A DNA stretch of 28,211 nt from an uncultured Clostridia bacterium (GCA_947626175.1 CANQRE010000005.1:1-28211); one strand, 5' to 3'. Shown: positions 8,336 through 17,032, counted from the first letter of the stretch. The notes: generated from the sequence alone by a model not told the origin. Numbers and translations: made by a program.

Positions 8336-9643
8336 TTAGTTCAAGAAACCTTTGTAGTTTCTCATCAGCATTTGTGCTTCAAGCTGCTTGTCAAATTCAA
8401 GAGCCACGCTTACCAAGATCATAAGTCCGGTTGCACTAAATGCGTTGATCAGCACTCCCCAGCTCACTGAATCACCAATTGCCTTGAAGGCAAGCGACGG
8501 AATAAGAGCAATGAGAGCCAAGAATATTGCACCAAAAAGTGTTATTCTTCTTGAAATTTTCTTCAAATAATCTGCGGTTGGTTTGCCCGCACGAATTCCC
8601 GGAATAAATCCGCCTTGTTGTTGAATTCGTTTTGAAACATCTTCTGGATTGAAAGTGATTTGTGCATAGAAGAATGAAAATGCCAAGATGAGAAGTGCAA
8701 GCAGCACAATATATAGCCATGAGTTTGTTCCAAGCCATTGTTGATACCAAGTGCTTTCTGGCCAGAAGATTGAAATGATCAGTTGTGGGAATGTGAGAAG
8801 TGCACTCGCAAAAATGATTGGCATAACACCCGATCCATTCACTTTGATTGGAATGAAAGTGCTTTGTCCACCATACATTTTGCGACCTTTGATTTGCTTT
8901 GCATATTGAATTGGCACTCTTCTTTCAGCTCCGTCAACAAAAACGATAAGCCCAAAGATAAGAATAACCGCAAAAACATAAAGCACAATTGTCCAAACTG
9001 TTGTTATGTCCTCAATTGCAAGTTGAATTGCTTGTGCAATTGAATTTGCGCTTGATGCCAAAATTCCAACAAAAATGAGCATGCTCATTCCGTTTGCAAC
9101 ACCAAGATCTGTGATCCTTTCGCCAAGCCAAACAGTGAACATTCCGCCGGCAACAAGGATGAGCACAACTCCTGCTCCAATAAGCCAAGTTGGAGCTCCT
9201 GCCCAAAGGGCGTTGCCCACATCAAGGCCATCTTTATATGCCACAACAATTCCAATCGCTTGAGCAAGCGAAAGAACAAGTGCAGCAATTCTTGTGTATA
9301 GGTTTATTTTTCTTCGTCCATCTTCACCTTGCTTTGAAAGTCTTTCCAAAGCTGGGATGGCAACTGTCAAAAGCTGAATAACAATGCTTGCCGTGATATA
9401 TGGCGAAACGCCAAGTGCAAGAACTGAACAGTTTTGAAGAGCATTTCCACTGATCATGTTCATGATTCCAAAAATGCTAAAGCCATTTGACAGGTTGTTG
9501 TCACTTGCCAGGATTGCCGAAATGTCAAATCCTGGGATTGGAAGCCAGCAACCAAGTCGGTAGATGAACAAAAGAAGAAGTGTGAGTAAAAGTTTTCTTC
9601 TGATATCTTTTATCTTAAAAGCGTTGAAAAGGGTTTTAAACAT
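8336..9643 (-). CDS. secY: Protein translocase channel subunit SecY
   Basis: SecY is the membrane channel for secreted and membrane proteins. It is 435 aa with about ten membrane segments. The family signatures are LLLFIYRLGCWLPIPG in the first segment, the plug region, GERITDLGVANGMSMLIF and the cytoplasmic loop EDVSKRIQQQGGFIPGIR. It starts 3 bp after rplO. The surface protein at the left edge would be one of its clients. Confidence 0.98.
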   Translation of the reverse strand: MFKTLFNAFKIKDIRRKLLLTLLLLFIYRLGCWLPIPGFDISAILASDNNLSNGFSIFGIMNMISGNALQNCSVLALGVSPYITASIVIQLLTVAIPALERLSKQGEDGRRKINLYTRIAALVLSLAQAIGIVVAYKDGLDVGNALWAGAPTWLIGAGVVLILVAGGMFTVWLGERITDLGVANGMSMLIFVGILASSANSIAQAIQLAIEDITTVWTIVLYVFAVILIFGLIVFVDGAERRVPIQYAKQIKGRKMYGGQSTFIPIKVNGSGVMPIIFASALLTFPQLIISIFWPESTWYQQWLGTNSWLYIVLLALLILAFSFFYAQITFNPEDVSKRIQQQGGFIPGIRAGKPTADYLKKISRRITLFGAIFLALIALIPSLAFKAIGDSVSWGVLINAFSATGLMILVSVALEFDKQLEAQMLMRNYKGFLN

Positions 9644-9646
9644 ACT

Positions 9647-10093
9647 TTACTCCTCTATTATTTTTCCGCCTGCCTTTTCGATTTTTTCCCTTGCAGCGGC
9701 AGTCACTTTGCTTGCATGGATTGTAAGTGGCTTTGTAAGCTCACCGTTTCCAAGAACTTTAAGTCCATATTCTTCAATTTTGCCAACAAATCGATTTTCA
9801 TAAAGGAAATTTATGTCAACTTCAGTGTTTGCATCCAAAACTTCCAAATCGCCAACATTGACAACTGAATACATTTTCTTAAAGTTTTTGTTGTTAAATC
9901 CTCTGATTGGGATTTTTCGAATCATTGGGATGTTTCCGCCTTCAAATCCAGCTTTCACACCGCCGCCGCTTCGAGCATTTTGTCCTTTGTGACCTCTTCC
10001 GCTTGTTTTGCCAATTCCGCTTCCGATTCCACGGCCAACCCTAACGGATTTTGTGGTTGCTCCTTGCGCTGGTTTAAGTTCTCCAATTTTCAT
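9647..10093 (-). CDS. rplO: 50S ribosomal protein L15 (uL15)
   Basis: This is a large-subunit assembly protein of 148 aa. The glycine-rich basic stretch RVGRGIGSGIGKTSGRGHKG at residues 17-36 threads into 23S rRNA. The C-terminal globular half has the motif LTIHASKVTAAAREKIEKAG. It is 10 bp after rpmD and 3 bp before secY. Confidence 0.98.
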   Translation of the reverse strand: MKIGELKPAQGATTKSVRVGRGIGSGIGKTSGRGHKGQNARSGGGVKAGFEGGNIPMIRKIPIRGFNNKNFKKMYSVVNVGDLEVLDANTEVDINFLYENRFVGKIEEYGLKVLGNGELTKPLTIHASKVTAAAREKIEKAGGKIIEE

Positions 10094-10103
10094 ATTGTCC
10101 TCC

Positions 10104-10286
10104 TTATTCTTCCACCTTGAGCAAGTGTTTCACAAGGAAAATGCTTCCCCTTATGCTTGCGTTGTCAGGCAAAACTCTGGTTTGTCCAAGCCTTTTAAAG
10201 CCAAGGGCTTCAATGATTTTTGCTTGTTTTTTGTTATAGCCAATTGTGCTTTTAACCCAAGTGACTTTGATTGTTTTTTCTGCCAT
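10104..10286 (-). CDS. rpmD: 50S ribosomal protein L30 (uL30)
   Basis: The short bacterial form has 60 aa. The family pattern is seen in VTWVKSTIGYNKKQ, KIIEALGFKRLGQTRVLPD and the C-terminal VKHLLKVEE. It sits between rpsE and rplO with 9-10 bp gaps. The start is the ATG at 10286; a longer reading in another frame is a shadow. Confidence 0.96.
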   Translation of the reverse strand: MAEKTIKVTWVKSTIGYNKKQAKIIEALGFKRLGQTRVLPDNASIRGSIFLVKHLLKVEE

Positions 10287-10295
10287 GTCTGCCTC

Positions 10296-10838
10296 CTATA
10301 TTTCCTCAGGCTTTTTGCCACGCATTGCAGCAATTTCTTCGCGTGTGCGCAAAGAAATAAGCCCGTTCATTGTTGCTTTCACAGCATTGATTTTGTTTGT
10401 TGAACCATGGATTTTTGTAACAATATCTTTGATTCCAGCAAGTTCCAAAACTGCACGAGCACTGCCGCCGGCAATAACTCCAGTTCCGGCTTTTGCAGGA
10501 AGCATAAGAATTTTGGATGATCCAAATTGTCCAATAACTTCATGAGGAATTGTTCCGTCAACAACACGTATCAAGTGCATATTTTTTCTTGCAGCAGCTG
10601 TTGCTTTGTCAATTGCTGCAGGAACTTCGGCAGCTTTTCCAACGCCAATTCCAACATTGTGTTTGCCATCGCCAACAACAACAAGTGCTGAAAAACGAAG
10701 AGTTCTTCCGCCTTTTACAACCTTGTTAACTCTGCGAACACAAACAAGTTTTTTGTCAAACTCGCTTTCTTCTCTAGGAGCACGACGGTTTTCTCTAGGT
10801 TTTGGTTCAAATTTCTTTTCTTTTTTGTTTTCGTCCAT
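10296..10838 (-). CDS. rpsE: 30S ribosomal protein S5 (uS5)
   Basis: S5 acts in decoding accuracy and mRNA unwinding at the entry tunnel. It is 180 aa. A charged N-terminal tail of about 25 residues rich in Lys, Glu and Arg precedes the double-stranded RNA-binding domain (CVRRVNKVVKGGRTLRFSAL, then VGIGVGKAAEVPAAI). The C-terminal domain follows (GTGVIAGGSARAVLELAG). The start at 10838 has an AGGAGG site. Confidence 0.98.
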   Translation of the reverse strand: MDENKKEKKFEPKPRENRRAPREESEFDKKLVCVRRVNKVVKGGRTLRFSALVVVGDGKHNVGIGVGKAAEVPAAIDKATAAARKNMHLIRVVDGTIPHEVIGQFGSSKILMLPAKAGTGVIAGGSARAVLELAGIKDIVTKIHGSTNKINAVKATMNGLISLRTREEIAAMRGKKPEEI

Positions 10839-10852
10839 TTTTTGTCTACCTC

Positions 10853-11221
10853 CTAAAATTTCAACCCAGCACTTCTAGCGCCTTCTGCAAGAGCGGCAAC
10901 ACGGCCAGTGTAAAGGTATCCGCCTCTGTCAAAAACGACTTCTGTGATTTTGGCTTTTTTTGCTCTTTTTGCAAGTTCTTCGCCAACAACTCGTGCTTGC
11001 TCGGTTTTTGTTTTGCCAGCAAGGTTTGCTGCAAGAGCTTTTTCAAGAGAAGAAGCACTTGCCAGTGTTACACCACGTTCATCATCAATGATTTGAGCGT
11101 AAATTTTGTTAAGCGACCTATAAACACAAAGTCTTGGTCTTGCGCCTGTTCCGGCAAGATGTTTTCGAACTCTGTCATGACGAACTTTTCTTTCTGTGTT
11201 TTTATCTTTAACGTTAATCAT
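10853..11221 (-). CDS. rplR: 50S ribosomal protein L18 (uL18)
   Basis: L18 binds 5S rRNA with L5 in the central protuberance. The 122-aa protein contains RHDRVRKHLAGTGARPRLCV, SLNKIYAQIIDDERGVTLASA and the C-terminal DRGGYLYTGRVAALAEGARS. Length and position, between rplF and rpsE, are normal. Confidence 0.98.
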   Translation of the reverse strand: MINVKDKNTERKVRHDRVRKHLAGTGARPRLCVYRSLNKIYAQIIDDERGVTLASASSLEKALAANLAGKTKTEQARVVGEELAKRAKKAKITEVVFDRGGYLYTGRVAALAEGARSAGLKF

Positions 11222-11232
11222 GTTTTTTCTCC

Positions 11233-11781
11233 TTATTTCTTGCCTTTACCTGCAGCTTTTCCGACTTTTCTGATCACAACCTCATCGCTGTATCTAACTC
11301 CATATGCGTGATATGGTTCAACAGGACGAAGGTCGCGAATGTTTGATGCAAACTGTCCAACTCGTTGTTTGTCAGTTCCTGTGATTTTGATTTCTGTGAT
11401 TGATGGGCAAACGGCATTGAGATCAGCAGGAATTTCCACTTCAATTGGATGAGAATATCCAAGGTTTAAAACAATTTTTCTGCCATTTACTTGTGCTTTG
11501 TAACCAACACCGTTGATGATAAGTGTTTTTTCAAAGCCATCATGCACACCCTTCACCATGTTTGCAACAAGTGCTCTATACAAGCCTTGTTTTGCATCAG
11601 TTTCTTGTTGATTGTCATTTTTAACAAAGCTGATTTGTCCATTTTCAATTTTTGGAGTTATAACTTTGTCAATTGCCTGTGTCAAAGTGCCTTTTGGGCC
11701 TTGAACTGTGATGACTCCGTTTTCAAAGCTCACTGTAACGCCTTGTGGAATCAAAACCAATCTGTTTCCAATTCTAGACAT
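11233..11781 (-). CDS. rplF: 50S ribosomal protein L6 (uL6)
   Basis: L6 sits near the GTPase-associated region of the 50S subunit. The ATG at 11781 (MSRIGNRLVLIP) follows AAGGAGG by six bases, so it is preferred over an upstream in-frame start at 11799 that lies inside rpsH. The protein is 182 aa and has the two L6 repeats, ending in the motif KGKKG-like basic tail (GKAAGKGKK). The signature RPVEPYHAYGVRY is near the C-terminus. Confidence 0.97.
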   Translation of the reverse strand: MSRIGNRLVLIPQGVTVSFENGVITVQGPKGTLTQAIDKVITPKIENGQISFVKNDNQQETDAKQGLYRALVANMVKGVHDGFEKTLIINGVGYKAQVNGRKIVLNLGYSHPIEVEIPADLNAVCPSITEIKITGTDKQRVGQFASNIRDLRPVEPYHAYGVRYSDEVVIRKVGKAAGKGKK

Positions 11782-11792
11782 ATTGTGCCTCC

Positions 11793-12194
11793 TTACCAAA
11801 CAAACGCAAGAACTTCACCGCCAACATTAAGGCTTCTTGCAACTTTGTCGGTGACAATTCCTTTGTTTGTGGAAATAATTGCGATTCCAAGCCCGCTGAT
11901 AACGTATGGAATCTTGTCAGCTTGAGCATAAACACGAAGTCCAGGTTTTGAAATTCTCTTAAGTCCTTGGATTATGCTTTGTCCTTCTGCATCATATTTA
12001 AGGGAAATAACAATGTCATTAAATTTGCCATTTGGCTTTACTTCATATCCGTTAATGTAACCTTCTTCAAGGAGAATACGAGCGATTTCAGTTTTTTCTT
12101 TTGACGCAGGAACAACAACATCAGCATGCTTAACTTTGAGAGCATTTCTGATTCTTGTGAGCATATCTGCGATTGCATCTGTTGAAACTACCAT
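11793..12194 (-). CDS. rpsH: 30S ribosomal protein S8 (uS8)
   Basis: S8 binds the central domain of 16S rRNA; in E. coli it also represses the spc operon. The start is the ATG at 12194 (MVVSTDAIADMLTRIRNA), six bases after GGAGG; an upstream start at 12212 would overlap rpsN. The protein is 133 aa. The C-terminal motif GLGIAIISTNKGIVTDKVA is typical. Confidence 0.97.
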   Translation of the reverse strand: MVVSTDAIADMLTRIRNALKVKHADVVVPASKEKTEIARILLEEGYINGYEVKPNGKFNDIVISLKYDAEGQSIIQGLKRISKPGLRVYAQADKIPYVISGLGIAIISTNKGIVTDKVARSLNVGGEVLAFVW

Positions 12195-12205
12195 TTTTCT
12201 CCTCC

Positions 12206-12391
12206 TTACCAACTAGCCTTTTTAACACCTGGGATTTCGCCCTTGTTTGCAAGTTCTCTGAAGCAAACTCTGCAAATGCCATATTTTTTCAAAACGGCAT
12301 GAGGTCTGCCACAAAGGCTGCAACGAGTGTAAGCTCTGGTTTTATATTTTGTTGGTCTTTGTTGTTTTTGAATAAGTGCTTTCTTTGCCAT
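12206..12391 (-). CDS. rpsN: 30S ribosomal protein S14 type Z (uS14), zinc-binding
   Basis: This is the short zinc form of S14 at 61 aa, found in the 30S head. Zinc ligands are CSLC and CRVC in TRCSLCGRPHAVLKKYGICR-VC. It lies between rplE and rpsH. No cysteine-free paralog is seen in the window. Confidence 0.98.
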   Translation of the reverse strand: MAKKALIQKQQRPTKYKTRAYTRCSLCGRPHAVLKKYGICRVCFRELANKGEIPGVKKASW

Positions 12392-12401
12392 GTTTCACCC
12401 C

Positions 12402-12953
12402 TTATTTGCTGAAAGGCATTCCCAGTGCCTTAAGTAATGCTTTGCTTTCTGCATCAGTTTTTGCTGTTGTCACAAAGCAAATGTCAAATCCCCTGATCTT
12501 TTCAATTTTGTCGTATGAAATTTCTGGGAATATAAGTTGTTCTTTGATGCCAAGAGAATAATTTCCTCTTCCATCAAATGCTTTGTCTGACACGCCGTGG
12601 AAGTCTCTCACTCTTGGAAGAGCAATTGAAATGAGTCTGTCAAAAAACTCATACATTTTTTCTCCCCTGAGCGTTACCTTTGCTCCAACTTTTTGTCCTT
12701 CTCTAAGTCCAAAGTTTGAGATTGATTTTTTCGCAACGGTTGCAACAGGTTTTTGACCAGTGATCACTGCAAGCTCGTCAAGAGCAACATTAAAACTTTT
12801 TGAGTTGCTTTTCACATCGCCAAGGCCAGCGTTCACAATGATTTTCACAAGTTTTGGAACTTCGTTAACATTTTTGTATCCAAACTCTTTTGTGAGAGCT
12901 GCAACAACTTGGGTTCTGTAAAGAGTCAACATTCTGTTTTGTTCTTTTGCCAT
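12402..12953 (-). CDS. rplE: 50S ribosomal protein L5 (uL5)
   Basis: L5 binds 5S rRNA and contacts the P-site tRNA and the S13 bridge. The 183-aa protein has the motifs VPKLVKIIVNAGLGD, ITGQKPVATVAKKSISNFGLREG and FHGVSDKAFDGRGNYSLGIKEQ. The start at 12953 follows rplX by 11 bp. Confidence 0.98.
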   Translation of the reverse strand: MAKEQNRMLTLYRTQVVAALTKEFGYKNVNEVPKLVKIIVNAGLGDVKSNSKSFNVALDELAVITGQKPVATVAKKSISNFGLREGQKVGAKVTLRGEKMYEFFDRLISIALPRVRDFHGVSDKAFDGRGNYSLGIKEQLIFPEISYDKIEKIRGFDICFVTTAKTDAESKALLKALGMPFSK

Positions 12954-12964
12954 TTTTTTATCTC

Positions 12965-13537
12965 CTACTTTGCTTCAGTGGTTGTTTTCGACTTTTTAGG
13001 TGCGGTTTTTGCTGCTGTTGTTGATGCTTTTTTTGCAGCTGGTTGCTTTGCTGAAGGTGCTTTTTTAGTTTTTGCTGCTGCCTTTGCTGCTGGCTTTGGC
13101 GTTGCTTTTGCAGCAGGTTTTGCTGCTGGAGCTTTTGGAGCATTTTCAGCGTTTACAGTGCTGTTTTCAGCTTTTTTTGCAGTTTTTTCCGCTTTTTTTG
13201 CCTCTTTTTTCAAAGTTTTTACAAATTCTTTGTCAAGGCTTGCTCCACATTTTTTGCAAGCACGAACGTGTTTACCATCAACTTCCTTGTGTGAAATGCG
13301 TGTTGCTTTTCCACAATTTGGGCAGATGATCATAACGTTTGATGCTTCCATTGGAGCTGTTTTTTTGATAATGCCGCCTTTATCTTGTTGAGATTTTGGT
13401 TTTTGGTGTTTTGTTACAATATTCACATTTTCAACTGTAACTTTTCCGTGTTTTGGATTTGTTTCCAAAACTTTTCCGGTTTTGCCTTTATCTTTTCCGG
13501 CAATAACCAAAACATTGTCACCTTTTTTGATGTTCAT
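12965..13537 (-). CDS. rplX: 50S ribosomal protein L24 (uL24) with long Ala/Lys/Pro-rich tail
   Basis: L24 is an assembly initiator near the exit tunnel. Residues 1-100 are a normal L24: the KOW motif KKGDNVLVIAGKDKGKTGKV, then a Cys4 ribbon (CPNC, CKKC), seen in many L24 proteins. The family is usually about 100-110 aa, but this one is 190. Residues ~105-190 are a low-complexity tail built from AAK, PAAK and KTKKAP words, like histone H1 or polymerase-tail sequences. The tail is in frame and uses varied codons. It is probably disordered and RNA-binding. Confidence 0.96.
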   Translation of the reverse strand: MNIKKGDNVLVIAGKDKGKTGKVLETNPKHGKVTVENVNIVTKHQKPKSQQDKGGIIKKTAPMEASNVMIICPNCGKATRISHKEVDGKHVRACKKCGASLDKEFVKTLKKEAKKAEKTAKKAENSTVNAENAPKAPAAKPAAKATPKPAAKAAAKTKKAPSAKQPAAKKASTTAAKTAPKKSKTTTEAK

Positions 13538-13548
13538 TTTTTTCTCCT

Positions 13549-13917
13549 TTAAATAACCTCAGGTGCAAGAGAAATAATTTTCATATATCCCTTGTCACGA
13601 AGCTCTCTGGCGATAGGCCCGAAAACACGTGTTCCTTTTGGTTGTTTTTGGTTGTCAATGATAACTGCGGCATTGTCATCAAATCTGATATGAGATCCAT
13701 CTGGACGGCGAAGACCTTTGCTTGAGCGAACAATAACCGCTTTTACAACATCTCCCTTTTTAACTGATCCGCCAGGGATAGCTTTTTTGACAGAAGCAAC
13801 AATGATGTCGCCAATATTTCCACTTCTTCTAAAAGATCCGCCAAGCACTCTGATGCACATAATTTCTTTTGCACCAGTGTTGTCGGCAACTTTAAGTCTT
13901 GTTTGAGGTTGAATCAT
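13549..13917 (-). CDS. rplN: 50S ribosomal protein L14 (uL14)
   Basis: L14 lies at the subunit interface and contacts 16S rRNA and assembly GTPases. It has the standard 122 aa, starting MIQPQTRLKVADNTGAKEIM. The signature GGSVKKGDVVKAVIVRSSKG and the C-terminal MKIISLAPEVI are present. Confidence 0.98.
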   Translation of the reverse strand: MIQPQTRLKVADNTGAKEIMCIRVLGGSFRRSGNIGDIIVASVKKAIPGGSVKKGDVVKAVIVRSSKGLRRPDGSHIRFDDNAAVIIDNQKQPKGTRVFGPIARELRDKGYMKIISLAPEVI

Positions 13918-13926
13918 ATTGCCCTC

Positions 13927-14187
13927 CTACTTTGCTTTCTCGATGATTTTAACAAGTCGATAATACTTGTCTTTTGAAAGTGGTCTTGTTTCCATAATCA
14001 AAACTCTGTCCCCAATTCCACATTCATTTTTTTCATCGTGAACTTTAAATTTTTTAGATTTATGAACGACTTTTTTGTAAATTGGATGGTTCACTCTGGA
14101 TGTTATTTTAACAACGACGGTTTTGTCCATCTTGCCAGCACTAACAACTTCACCAATTCTTGTAAGTCTTGAATTTCTAGTTTCCAT
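13927..14187 (-). CDS. rpsQ: 30S ribosomal protein S17 (uS17)
   Basis: S17 is a primary 16S rRNA binder with an OB fold. The start is the ATG at 14187 (METRNSRLTRIGEVVS), five bases after GGAGG, giving 86 aa. The upstream in-frame start at 14244 lies inside rpmC. It overlaps the end of rpmC by 11 bp. The motif HDEKNECGIGDRVLIMETRP is typical. Confidence 0.97.
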   Translation of the reverse strand: METRNSRLTRIGEVVSAGKMDKTVVVKITSRVNHPIYKKVVHKSKKFKVHDEKNECGIGDRVLIMETRPLSKDKYYRLVKIIEKAK

Positions 14188-14392
14188 CGTGACCTCCATT
14201 TGCTGCGAGTTGTTTTTCTCGCAAAACTGTTTTAACTCTTGCAATTTCTCTTTTCACGTTTCTAATTTGAACTGGACTTGCAAGGTTTCTGGAAGCGTTT
14301 GAAAAACGAAGATTAAAAAGTTCCATATTAAGTTCTTTCAGCCTTGCATTGAGTTCAACAGGCGTTAAAGTTTTGATTTCATTAATTTTCAT
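14177..14392 (-). CDS. rpmC: 50S ribosomal protein L29 (uL29)
   Basis: L29 lies by the exit tunnel next to L23 and helps form the chaperone docking site. The start is taken as the ATG at 14392 (MKINEIKTLTPVEL), giving 71 aa as two long helices. The pattern LFNLRFSNASRNLASPVQIR is characteristic. It overlaps rplP by 11 bp, and its end overlaps rpsQ. Confidence 0.95.
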   Translation of the reverse strand: MKINEIKTLTPVELNARLKELNMELFNLRFSNASRNLASPVQIRNVKREIARVKTVLREKQLAANGGHDGN

Positions 14393-14828
14393 TTTTCTCA
14401 CCACCTTCTACAGCCGGAATTTCGCTCTTTTTCACAAACTTTGTTTTGCAAGGAAGTTTGTGTCCGGCAAGTCGAATAGCTTCACGAGCAAGGTCTTCAG
14501 TCACACCTTCAATTTCAAAAAGGATTCTGCCTGGTTTAACCACGGCAACCCAAAATTCTGGTGCACCTTTTCCTGAACCCATACGAGTTCCTAAAGGCTT
14601 TTTAGAAACAGGTTTGTCAGGGAAAATCTTTATCCAAACCTTTCCGCCACGTTTGATATGACGAGTCATAGCAATTCTGGCTGCTTCGATTTGGTTTGAC
14701 TTAAGCCAGCAAGGCTCCATAGCCATAAGGCCATATTCGCCATAAGCAACAGTGTTTCCGCGAGTTGCTTTGCCGGTCATTCTGCCCCTAAAGACTCTCC
14801 TTCTTTTAACTCTTTTAGGCATTAACAT
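14382..14828 (-). CDS. rplP: 50S ribosomal protein L16 (uL16)
   Basis: L16 contacts the A-site tRNA elbow and is added late in 50S assembly. The first ATG (14828) lies nine bases after GGAGG and shares one base with the rpsC stop (TAATG); a second ATG two codons on is possible. It is 148 aa. The motif MGSGKGAPEFWVAVVKPGRI is the signature. Confidence 0.97.
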   Translation of the reverse strand: MLMPKRVKRRRVFRGRMTGKATRGNTVAYGEYGLMAMEPCWLKSNQIEAARIAMTRHIKRGGKVWIKIFPDKPVSKKPLGTRMGSGKGAPEFWVAVVKPGRILFEIEGVTEDLAREAIRLAGHKLPCKTKFVKKSEIPAVEGGEKNEN

Positions 14829-15496
14829 TATTCTTGTCCTCCTTTTTCAGACGACTTTGTTGGAAGAATGTCACCTTTGTATATCCAGCACTTAACGCCA
14901 AGTTTTCCATAGTTTGTGTAAGAAGCTGCTGTGCCATAATCTATGTCAGCCCTAAGTGTGTGCAAAGGAAGTGTTCCTTCCATATAATGCTCCGACCTGT
15001 GAAGTGTGTTGGCTCCGTCAATAACTCCGCCAACTTGAACTTTGCAGCCCTTTGCGCCCGCTTTCATAACTCTTTGCAAAGCCATTTTCAAAGCTCGACG
15101 CCATTGAACACGCTTTTCAAGTTGTGAAGCAATGCTTTCAGCAACAAGAGTTGCATCAAGATCAGGTTTTTTCACTTCTTTCACATTGAGAATAAGTGAT
15201 TTAACAGGTCTGATAACTTTTGTGATTTCCTTTTTGATGCCTTCAATTCCAGCGCCTTTTGCACCAATAATCATGCCAGGTTTTGCGGTGTAAATGTCGA
15301 CAACAAGTTTGTTTTCTGTCCTTTCAATTGTGATTCTTGAAATTCCGCAAGCATTATATTTTGATTTGATAAGTTTTTTAACTTTTTGGTCTTCCAAAAG
15401 ATTTGGAGCAAAATCTTGTTTTTTTGCATACCAAGTTGCATTCCATTCTTTGTTCACGCCAAGTCTAAATCCGATTGGATTAACTTTCTGTCCCAT
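14828..15496 (-). CDS. rpsC: 30S ribosomal protein S3 (uS3)
   Basis: S3 is at the mRNA entry channel and has helicase activity together with S4 and S5. The 222-aa protein starts MGQKVNPIGFRLGVNKEWNA. A KH domain lies at about residues 60-110 with the GxxG-type motif MIIGAKGAGIEGIKKEI. The C-terminal domain has the motif ADIDYGTAASYTNYGKLGVK. Confidence 0.98.
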   Translation of the reverse strand: MGQKVNPIGFRLGVNKEWNATWYAKKQDFAPNLLEDQKVKKLIKSKYNACGISRITIERTENKLVVDIYTAKPGMIIGAKGAGIEGIKKEITKVIRPVKSLILNVKEVKKPDLDATLVAESIASQLEKRVQWRRALKMALQRVMKAGAKGCKVQVGGVIDGANTLHRSEHYMEGTLPLHTLRADIDYGTAASYTNYGKLGVKCWIYKGDILPTKSSEKGGQE

Positions 15497-15505
15497 TTTG
15501 CCCTC

Positions 15506-15892
15506 CTATCTTTTTTCATCCAGCACAATTGTGATGTGCGAAGATTTCTTTAAAATTCTGTCAGCTGATCCCTTGCCTCTTTGCATAATTCTCTTAAGAA
15601 TTGGGCCTTGGCAAACATAAGCTTCTGCAACGAACAAGTTGTCCGCGTTCATGCCTTTGTTGTTTTCAGCATTTGCAATTGCACTTTTAAGCACTTTAAG
15701 TGAAGCTTCAGCCGCTGCATTTGGCATATTTTCAAGAATTGCCGCCGCTTCGCTCACATTTTTGCCTCTCACAAGGTCAAGCACAATCCTAATTTTTGAA
15801 GGGCTCATGCGAATGTATCTTGCTTTTGCAAATGGACGATTGTCTTTTGCTTTTGCCCTATTTTCTGCTTTTTGTCTTATTCTTGTAGCCAT
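15506..15892 (-). CDS. rplV: 50S ribosomal protein L22 (uL22)
   Basis: L22 lines the exit tunnel with its beta hairpin. The 128-aa protein has a basic N-terminal extension of about 20 residues before the family start AKARYIRMSPSKIRIVLDL. The C-terminal GSADRILKKSSHITIVLDE is typical of the hairpin region and end of the family. Confidence 0.97.
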   Translation of the reverse strand: MATRIRQKAENRAKAKDNRPFAKARYIRMSPSKIRIVLDLVRGKNVSEAAAILENMPNAAAEASLKVLKSAIANAENNKGMNADNLFVAEAYVCQGPILKRIMQRGKGSADRILKKSSHITIVLDEKR

Positions 15893-15905
15893 TTTTCACC
15901 TCACC

Positions 15906-16193
15906 TTACTTCTTTGAATCAGCTGATTTTGCAGCTTTTTTTGCGGCATGGCCTTTGTATGTTCTGGTTGGAGCAAATTCACCAAGTTTATGTCCCACCA
16001 TATCGGCAGTGCAATAAACAGGAATATGTTTTTTTCCATTGTGAACAGCAAATGTAAATCCAACAAAATCTGGATAAATAGTTGAAGAACGTGACCAAGT
16101 TTTGATTGGTTTTTTCACGCCTGAAGCTTGCATTTCCTTCACTTTTTTCACAAGGGATGGATGCACATAAGGTTTTTTGATTTCTTTTTGCAT
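15906..16193 (-). CDS. rpsS: 30S ribosomal protein S19 (uS19)
   Basis: S19 lies in the 30S head with S13. The ATG at 16193 is preferred because it is eight bases after AGGAG; the ATG at 16199 is only two bases from it. The protein is 95 aa from this start. Motifs: KTWSRSSTIYPDFVGFTFAV, HVPVY-like HIPVYCTADMVGHKLGEF and a Lys/Ala tail. Confidence 0.96.
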   Translation of the reverse strand: MQKEIKKPYVHPSLVKKVKEMQASGVKKPIKTWSRSSTIYPDFVGFTFAVHNGKKHIPVYCTADMVGHKLGEFAPTRTYKGHAAKKAAKSADSKK

Positions 16194-16204
16194 GTTCATT
16201 TCTC

Positions 16205-17032
16205 CTAATTAACTCTCTTAACCATCAAGCGGTTTGAAGAATTCTTTCTCTTTCTAGTTTTAAGACCAAGTGCAGGTTTGCCCCATGGAGTCATTGGTGA
16301 CTTCATGCCGACTGGGCTCTTTCCTTCACCACCACCGTGTGGGTGATCGTTAGGGTTCATCGCAACACCACGAACAGCTGGTCGAACGCCCATGTGACGT
16401 TTTCTTCCAGCCTTGCCAAGCGAAACAAGTTCGTGGTCAAGGTTGCCAACAGTTCCAATTGTTGCTCGGCAAGAAACAAGAACTTTTCTCATTTCACCAG
16501 AAGGAAGCCTAAGTGTTGCATATTTTCCTTCTTTTGCCATAAGTTGAACAGCACTTCCCGCACTTCTGCCAAGTTGTCCACCCTTTTTTGGTTGAAGTTC
16601 AATGTTGTGAATGATTGAACCAACTGGGATTGCAGAAATTGGAAGAGCATTTCCAACTTTGATTTCAACGTTTTCGCCGCTCATAACGCTGTCGCCAACC
16701 TTAAGGCCAAGCGGAGCGATGATGTATCTCTTTTCGCCATCGGCATAAGAGAGAAGAGCGATGTAACAAGTTCTGTTTGGGTCATATTCAATTCCAACAA
16801 CTTTTGCAGGAACATTGTCCTTGTTACGTTTGAAATCGATGATTCTGTATTTTTGTCTATTTCCGCCGCCTTGATGACGAACGGTGATTCTGCCTTGAGC
16901 ATTTCTTCCGGCATTTTTCTTTTTAACTGCAAGGAGAGATTTTTCAGGCGTCTTTTTTGTGATTTCGTCAAAGTCCAAAGAAGTGTAAAATCTTCTTCCG
17001 GCTGACGTTGGTTTTGATGTTTTGATAGCCAT
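16205..17032 (-). CDS. rplB: 50S ribosomal protein L2 (uL2)
   Basis: L2 is needed for subunit joining and peptidyl transferase activity. It has the standard 275 aa. The family signatures are GRNAQGRITVRHQGGG near the N-terminus and AMNPNDHPHGGGEGKSPVG, which carries the conserved histidine, near the C-terminus. Confidence 0.98.
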   Translation of the reverse strand: MAIKTSKPTSAGRRFYTSLDFDEITKKTPEKSLLAVKKKNAGRNAQGRITVRHQGGGNRQKYRIIDFKRNKDNVPAKVVGIEYDPNRTCYIALLSYADGEKRYIIAPLGLKVGDSVMSGENVEIKVGNALPISAIPVGSIIHNIELQPKKGGQLGRSAGSAVQLMAKEGKYATLRLPSGEMRKVLVSCRATIGTVGNLDHELVSLGKAGRKRHMGVRPAVRGVAMNPNDHPHGGGEGKSPVGMKSPMTPWGKPALGLKTRKRKNSSNRLMVKRVN

